DNA from: Beta vulgaris subsp. vulgaris
Lineage: Eukaryota > Streptophyta > Magnoliopsida > Caryophyllales > Amaranthaceae
Assembly: GCF_026745355.1 (NCBI RefSeq)
Contig: NC_079209.1
Span: forward strand, 34,726,899 to 34,790,898
Length of the DNA: 64,000 nt
Direction of reading: 5' to 3'
The position numbers and the translations under genes were made by a program. This document shows, in pieces, positions 58,261 through 64,000 of this stretch. The stretch's first letter is position 1, and each line of letters opens with the position of its first letter. The notes beneath the pieces are model-generated. The model ran no database searches. It was given only the letters and a program-made list of their open reading frames with translations, and had not been told where the DNA came from.

Positions 58261-61156
58261 ATACCCCCCTCCCAAAGAAGCACCTTGTCCTCAAGGTGGA
58301 AATCAGGAAAACGAGCAGTGAACAACCCAGCATCCTCCCAAGTAGCTTCAAAAGTAGGTAGGTCAGCCCACTTGATAAGGACCTCAGTAGCTGCAGGCTG
58401 GTGAGGTGGTTGTCTGACATCCAAGAGAGCCTCTGGCTGGGTATGCAGGACCAAATCAGCAGTGAGTTGAGTAGGAAGAGTAGGTGAAACTGGCACATTG
58501 CCCAAAGCCTTTTTCAGCGGAGAGACATGAAAGACTGGGTGCAGTTTGGCACCTGGAGGCAGAAGGAGTTGATAAGCCACCTGACCAATCCTCTTGAGCA
58601 CCGGAAAAGGCCCATAAAACCTGGGGGCAAGTTTTTCATTTCTTGTCTTAGCCAAAGAGTGATGTCTGTAAGGCTGGAGCTTCAGATAGACCAGCTCATC
58701 CGGTTCAAATTGGACAGCTCTTCTCTTCTTGTCTTCTTGTTGCTTCATACTATTCTGAGCTTTAAGGAGATGAAATTTTAATTCATCCAAGATTGCGTCT
58801 CTGTCCAGCAGCTGCTCTTCCAAAGATGAAACAGCTGTACTGCCTTGTTCAAACCGGATCAGTGGGGGAGGGTCCCTTCCATAAACCACTTTGTAGGGAG
58901 TGTAATGAGTGGAGGCATGAGTTGAGGTATTATACCAATACTCAGCCCATGGTAACCAAGTGGCCCAACTCTTAGGCTTGCCATTACAAAAGCATCTGAG
59001 GTAAGCTTCGAGGGATTTGTTAACCACTTCCGTCTGGCCATCAGATTGCGGGTGTACGCAGTGCTTCTATGCAAGGATGTGCCTTGTAGTTTAAAGAGTT
59101 CCTTCCAAAAAAGGCTCATGAAAACTTTATCTCTGTCCGAGACTATAGTAGCGGGGAAGCCATGTAATTTAACCACTTCCCTAATGAAGACAGCAGCCAC
59201 GGATGCGGCATTAAAGGGATGTTTGAGAAGTATGAAATGTCCATACTTGGACAATCTATCCACCACAACTAGGATAGTGTCCCACCCTTGAGACTTGGGT
59301 AGCCCCTCCACGAAATCCATGGATATGTCCTCCCAAATTTGTTGAGGAATGGGAAGAGGTTGAAGGAGACCCGCTGGCTTTAATGTGGAGGTTTTGTATT
59401 GCTGACAAACTTGACAGTGTTGCACAAAGGTCGCCACATCTTTTTTCATACCCCTCCAGTACCATTCACCTGCTAGCCTCTGGTATGTTTTAAAAATGCC
59501 TGAATGACCCCCCAAAGGTGAGGAGTGATACTCCTCCAGTAGGATAGCAGTGATTGAGGAGTTCCTAGGAAGGACTATCCTTCCCTTATACTTGAGCAGC
59601 TGGTGTTCCACAGTAAACCCAGGTAGAGGAGGTTTGCCAGCTGCCACTTCAGACTTAAGTTGCTGTAATTCCGGGTCCTGGTGGATAGCTTGAGAGAGCA
59701 ATTCCCAGTGGGGTGAATGAGAGGAAGTGAGAGAGTGGCATTCTATCACTGAGTGCTGCCTCCTAGAGAGGGCATCCGCAACTTTATTGTGGCTGCCAGG
59801 CTTGTATTTGATGTCAAAATCAAATCCAAGTAATTTCCCCACCCATTTTTGATATGCAGGACCAATTTCCCTTTGGTTAAGCAAATGCCGGAGACTTTGC
59901 TGATCAGAATGTATTGTGAAGTGCCTTCCCAGTAAGAAATGCTTCCATTTTTGTACTGCCAAAACCACGGCCATGAGCTCCTTTTCATAAATGCACTTGG
60001 CTCGAGCTCTCTCTCCCAATGTCTTGCTGAAATAAGCAATAGGGTGGCCCTGTTGGAGCAAAACAGCCCCTAAACCAAATCCAGATGCGTCAGCCTCAAT
60101 GATGAAGGGTAGGTTGAAATTTGGCATCTGGAGTACAGGGGCACTAGTGAGAGCTTGTTTCAACTTGTCAAAAGCCTGTGTTGCTGCAGGAGTCCATCCA
60201 TAAGAATCCTTTTTTAATTGGTCTGTGAGTGGCTGTGCAATGGAGGCATAACCTCGAACAAATCTTCGGTAGTATCCTGTGAGGCCCAAAAAGCCTCTGA
60301 GGTCCCGTAATGAAGAAGGAATAGGCCACTCCAACATAGCTTGGACCTTGGAAGGGTCCATGGCTACTCCCTTTTCTGATATTATATGCCCCAAGTAAGC
60401 TACCTCGCCTTTGCCGAACTCACATTTTTTTAAATTGGCAAACAAGTGGTTAGCTGCCAACAGTCCCAGAACAATATCCAAGTGATGCACATGTTGCTCC
60501 ATATTTGCACTATAAACTAAGATGTCATAAAAAAAGACCAGGACAAACTTTCTCAAATAAGGTTTAAAAACCGCATTCATAAGAGCTTGAAAGGTTGCTG
60601 GTGCATTAGTGAGCCCAAACGGCATCACTAAAAACTCATAGTGTCCCTCATGAGTTCTAAAAGCCGTTTTATGCACATCACTAGGCTTCATTTTAATTTG
60701 ATGATACCCCGATTTTAAATCTAACTTCGAGAAGATGCAAGCCCCATGCAACTCATCAAGTAGTTCATCAATCACGGGAATTGGGTATTTATCGGGTACG
60801 GTCACATTGTTAAGAGCTCTATAATCAACACAAAATCTCCAAGAACCATCTTTCTTTTTCACAAGTAAAATCGGACTAGAGAAAGCACTATGGGAGGGTT
60901 GTATGATGCCAGCAGCTAACATATCATGAATGAGTTGTTCAATTTCATCTTTTTGTGACTGAGGATATCTATATGGCCTGACACTTACTGGATTCGTGCC
61001 ATGTTTCAGGTTAATAGCATGCTCATGTCCTCTATTTGGGGGTAAACCAAGGGGCATGTTGAATACCTGGTTATAGCTGGACAACAGGGGCTGTAGGCTT
61101 GCTGGCACATCATGGGATGCTGATTCCTTGGTGGTTGCTACTTGGTTAAATTCCAC
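58149..61156 (-). pseudogene. E pol: reverse transcriptase, RNase H, integrase, chromodomain (nearly intact)
   Basis: Minus-strand frame from 61156 reads [50 protein letters not shown], then the active site as FFYDILVYS: the codon at 60527-60529 gives Tyr where the first catalytic Asp is expected. RNase H (EADASGFGLGAVLLQQG; HSDQQSLRHLL; NKVADALSRR) and integrase (CQVCQQYK; WEDISMDFVEGLPKS; SDRDKVF) follow. A single missing base near 59055 shifts the frame within the integrase core. The other frame (59027-58149) carries the rest and the chromodomain (EVLIKWADLPTFEATWEDAG). The last 37 codons lie in the 3' LTR. It normally makes DNA from element RNA and inserts it. Probably dead by both changes. 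Confidence 0.93.
58261..58276 (-). promoter_or_regulatory. Polypurine tract of E, inside pol
   Basis: Minus strand ttgggaggggggtat directly before the 3' LTR. It is also translated as part of the pol C-terminus (LWEGGI). Confidence 0.85.
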
Positions 61157-62885
61157 CCAATATCCACTGCCTGCCTTCTTTCTTCAGGGTGCGAAACATT
61201 GCTTTAAGGGAAACTCCAGACCTGCTCAGAGCAGGATTACCCTGTAACGTGATGGTGTGACTGCCATCTTTGTATTGAAGCGTCTGTGTCCTCCAGTTGG
61301 TCACCATCGTGCCCAACTTTTCCAGCCACTGTATGCCCAATATGACATCTGAATTACCCAAATGCAGGGGTAGATAATCTTCACATACCAAGGTGCCTTG
61401 TATAACCAAGGGTACTCCCTTACATTCTCCCCTGCCTTGGACTTCCGCTCCAGTTCCTAGTGACACCCCAAAAGGTTGTGTGGATGTGACCGGAATTTGC
61501 AAGCGTTTTACTGTGTTTAACGATATAAAATTATGGGTGGCCCCCGGATCCACCATCACAACCACTTTGTGCCCGTGTATGGCCCCCTCCATTTTCATGG
61601 TTCTTGGGCTCGAGATACCCATAACAGAATTCAAGGAAATCTCGGGAGGTGTTGGATCCGGTTGCGGGTTATCAGGTGGGTCCGAATGCACGTTATCCTC
61701 CAAGTACCCATATTCTATCTCGTCTTCCTCATGGCCCAGCAAAATACTTAGCTCCTTATTTTTGCAACGATGTCCAGCAACCCATTTATCATCACAACGG
61801 AAACACAACCCGTTTGCCCGTTTGAACTGGAGCTCTTTCTCGCTCAATCTTCTTATTTCTCCGAAGGGTTTAGCAATGGGTAGGTGAGTTTTTGGTTTGT
61901 TGTGGGAGGTGAGGCTGTTAGGTGAATTTATGGAAGGACTCGAATATTGTGACTGGGCTGGCGAAGTACCCTGGTTATGGTAAGGGAGAGCAGGTGGGTG
62001 GTAAGAATAAGTGGGTTTGGCTGAGTTTGTGGCTGGGTTAAATGAGTGAAGTGGGCCTGGCTTAGATTCCCACCTCTTTTTGGGCCGGTGGTTTAATTTC
62101 TCTTCTATTTGGATGGCAAGCTCCATGGCATGATCTAAAGATCTGGGCCCCATAATTCTGACCTCATTTTTAATTTCCTCCTTAAGCTTACTCACAAACT
62201 GGGCCTGGGCTATTGATTCTGGGATTCCTTCCAATGGGGCCAGAAGTTCTATGAACCTTCTTCTATATTCCAGTACTCCTCCATCTTGTTCATGACTCAG
62301 CCACTGCTCCTGTAAGGATCCCAGTGCTGTTTCCCTGAAACGCCGGAGCAGCATCCATTTCATATCCGGCCACCGGGAGATTGGCGTTCTACGATTCTCC
62401 CATTGATACCATAGCAAGGCATCACCATCTAACGAAACCACAGCAGCCTCTATTTTCTCCTCCTCAGTCAACCGGTAAAACTGAAAGAAACGTTCGGCCC
62501 TCAAAATCCAACCGTCGGGGTTGTTACCGGTGAAAACAGGTAAGTCTAGTTTCTTGGCTCGCCAATTTCCTCCTCCCCGAAATCCACCGCCAAATCCATC
62601 CCCATCATCCTCGCCGACGTCATTCCTTTCACCTCCATCTCTGATTTCTCTTGCTCCGAGAATTCCTCCGCCACCACCGCTTCTCTCCCGAGCCTTCGCT
62701 ACCTCCTCTCCGAGTTGTTGAGTAGCCTTCTCGAGGCTAGTGGCGATCTGGGCTGCCAGCGACTCCTGCAGAGTCCCGATGGCCTTTTCTACTGCCGTTG
62801 CAACCTCCGAAGATAAAGAAGCCCTTAGGTCAGCAATACCCTGTTCGAGTTGGTCTATCCGTTGAGTGTTCGACGGCAGCACCAT
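61146..62885 (-). CDS. E gag polyprotein with protease
   Basis: 579 codons from the ATG at 62885, 22 bases after the primer site, with no interruption. Order: coiled-coil N-terminus (IDQLEQGIADLRASLSSEVA); Gly-rich linker; capsid (GWILRAERFFQFYRLTEEEK; DALLWYQWENRRTPISRWPD); Pro/Ser/Asn-rich spacer; zinc knuckle (CFRCDDKWVAGHRC); protease at VVVMVDPGATHNFISL, where the site reads D-P-G rather than the common D-S-G. It ends 11 bases inside the pol frame, so gag and pol overlap and would need a shift. It forms the virus-like particle. Whether D-P-G is active here is uncertain. Confidence 0.92.
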   Translation of the reverse strand: MVLPSNTQRIDQLEQGIADLRASLSSEVATAVEKAIGTLQESLAAQIATSLEKATQQLGEEVAKARERSGGGGGILGAREIRDGGERNDVGEDDGDGFGGGFRGGGNWRAKKLDLPVFTGNNPDGWILRAERFFQFYRLTEEEKIEAAVVSLDGDALLWYQWENRRTPISRWPDMKWMLLRRFRETALGSLQEQWLSHEQDGGVLEYRRRFIELLAPLEGIPESIAQAQFVSKLKEEIKNEVRIMGPRSLDHAMELAIQIEEKLNHRPKKRWESKPGPLHSFNPATNSAKPTYSYHPPALPYHNQGTSPAQSQYSSPSINSPNSLTSHNKPKTHLPIAKPFGEIRRLSEKELQFKRANGLCFRCDDKWVAGHRCKNKELSILLGHEEDEIEYGYLEDNVHSDPPDNPQPDPTPPEISLNSVMGISSPRTMKMEGAIHGHKVVVMVDPGATHNFISLNTVKRLQIPVTSTQPFGVSLGTGAEVQGRGECKGVPLVIQGTLVCEDYLPLHLGNSDVILGIQWLEKLGTMVTNWRTQTLQYKDGSHTITLQGNPALSRSGVSLKAMFRTLKKEGRQWILGGI

Positions 62886-62906
62886 TCTCTCCGGTCAGAA
62901 TCTGTT

Positions 62907-62918
62907 GCTCTGATACCA
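62907..62918 (-). promoter_or_regulatory. Primer-binding site of E
   Basis: Minus strand TGGTATCAGAGC, initiator tRNA-Met type, four bases from the LTR end at 62923. Confidence 0.92.
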
Positions 62919-62922
62919 CAAA

Positions 62923-63313
62923 TGCTAAGACCCAAAGTAAGTACGAATATGTAAGTAATGAACACAGCAAATTAAGAGCTCAGGGATAGGTTGTATTAAG
63001 GAAATGACTCAATTACAACCCTTGCATTCGAGAGGCAAGGTCTCTCCTCTACATATAACTTCCTCTAGTAATTTCTGGATACCTCCTGCTGTGAGCTCAG
63101 CTCCTATTTATATACACAGCATTACAAAATATCTAAGGCACCTGCCACCTCATACTTTGCCTAACAGAATCTGTTATAACAACCCTCATAGAATAATCCT
63201 TCTAATCCTCTCTAGCAATGCCAGCTGTGCTGTGAGTGGAAATGACCCTTGTGCCCTTAGTGAGTTTCCCTCTCCTTCTAGAATAAGTATGAATGATAGG
63301 AGGGCGCCTAGCA
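62923..63313 (-). repeat. 5' LTR of E
   Basis: 391 bp, same sequence as the 3' LTR by eye, TATA-like box at 63105-63112 on the minus strand, followed by the caaca duplication. Confidence 0.95.
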
Positions 63314-63318
63314 CAACA

Positions 63319-64000
63319 CTCATGGGGAAATCTGTAAATGGGTTGAATGAGGATCTGAAGGGAGAATTAAGGCTACTCAACCAAATAAGCCTGAGTAGGC
63401 CATGGAGATGGCGGGCTGGTTGGAGGAACGTAATAGGGTTTGTGGATCCAAAAGGCCCAATGTGGTCTAGCAAGGTCTAAATATAACTTATAACAGCTAT
63501 AGGGTCTAGCAGCCTACCAACCCATCAATTAGAAACTAGACTTCCACTCGTAGCGAGTCACATAGATCGATTTCCTCAGCCAGGTCCGTCGGTGGCTCCA
63601 CCAGAAATTTCGGGAAGTTCGCTGGTTGTCGGCGAAAGAATTGCAGGAGCGACTCCGAAAGGTTTGTATTTCAAATGTGATGAGAAGTGGACGGTAGGGT
63701 AACGTTGGTGTAATCGTTCTTTTAGTGGCGGGAGAAGAAGAGTTCTAACCCGATTTGGAGTTTGGTGGTAGCGAGCCTCATATCTCATCCAGCGAGGAAC
63801 TTATGAGTTATCTCTAATTTATGTTATCGCTTTATCTAGCCCAAAAACTATGAAACTTGTGCGTCAAATTGGAGAACATATGGTGGTGGTTATGATTGAC
63901 CTTGGGCCACTCATAATTTTGTGTTCTTAGAGCCATTGAGGAATTTGGGGATACCAGTGAGTGGGCCAAGTGGATTCGGTGTTTCATTGGGTAATGGTAA
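63319..64000 (+). pseudogene. Relic F: Reina-type gag, part 2
   Basis: Continues F after E: LNEDLKGELRLLNQISLS matches the LKEEIKNEVRIMG region of E gag. A proline-rich spacer follows, then a decayed zinc knuckle (FKCDEKWTVG near 63675-63700) and protease relics (VVMIDLGP, about 63880-63910, Ser of the site lost) ending at the window edge with GVSLGNG-like sequence. Stops near 63475 and 63700 and later frameshifts break the frame. Confidence 0.7.

Larger units (their letters stand above)
57870..63313 (-). mobile_element. Reina-type chromovirus E (recent insertion)
   Basis: 5444 bp minus-strand element with two 391-bp LTRs that look identical, primer site, gag, pol and polypurine tract. Exact duplication caaca (57865-57869, 63314-63318). 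It is inserted in relic F. Gypsy order with a chromodomain at the C-terminus. Gag is intact, while pol has one active-site change and one frameshift. Confidence 0.96.

Noticed and set aside
57951..58361. Plus-strand ORF repeated at 63004-63480
   Set aside because: It is the antisense of the E LTR, hence the two copies; no sign of selection.
61393..61887. 164-codon plus-strand ORF opposite E gag
   Set aside because: Mirror frame of an intact gag; Ser/Pro content follows from the gag codons.

Overview
The window is repetitive nuclear DNA of a flowering plant, most likely a eudicot. It is AT-rich and almost entirely made of nested transposable elements. The element types are plant-specific: Sirevirus-type Ty1/copia elements with an env-like third ORF, Tekay/Del-type and Reina-type chromoviruses with initiator-tRNA-Met primer sites, CACTA and hAT DNA transposons, and Stowaway- and Tourist-like MITEs. 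The species cannot be fixed from sequence alone. One host-gene piece is recognised, a first exon of an LCAT-like lipid acyltransferase/phospholipase at 55063-55306. I saw no rRNA, tRNA, CRISPR or bacterial feature.

Layout, left to right. Positions 1-231 look like the end of another LTR. Positions 245-2749 are the gag and pre-gag leader of chromovirus C (minus strand); its primer site and 5' LTR reappear at 33393-36212. C is split by copia element A (minus, 2750-33307). A carries an env-like ORF, a pol gene and a gag gene, all decayed. A's pol is interrupted by a CACTA element (9492-14038) that carries a LINE endonuclease fragment and possible host exons. A's 5' LTR is interrupted by a second Sirevirus, B (plus, 17221-32245, 5-bp duplication gactc). 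B's RNase H region is interrupted by a hAT element (23382-27599) with an 8-bp duplication and an uninterrupted transposase of about 867 residues. C's 5' LTR holds a second, small CACTA element (33829-34979).

C's 5' LTR abuts what looks like the LTR of a still older element, G (pieces between 36213 and 51620). G was hit by chromovirus D (plus, 36773-48117, duplication gtcga) and by an inverted solo LTR of D's family (48227-50756). The sequence 51621-54480 is AT-rich spacer with diverged hairpin repeats, low-complexity tracts and a short LTR relic. Next come a Stowaway-like MITE, the LCAT-like exon, a reverse-transcriptase relic, a Tourist-like MITE, and a Reina-type relic F (plus). F is split by a young Reina-type element E (minus, 57870-63313, apparently identical 391-bp LTRs, duplication caaca).

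Insertion order read from the nesting: G, then C (and D and the solo LTR) into G; A into C; B and the large CACTA into A; hAT into B; E into F. Nearly all retroelement genes are broken by stops and frameshifts. The hAT transposase and the E gag are the only long, apparently intact reading frames. Strand and boundary calls rest on TG...CA ends, primer sites, polypurine tracts and target duplications that I read directly. Clade names rest on remembered family motifs.
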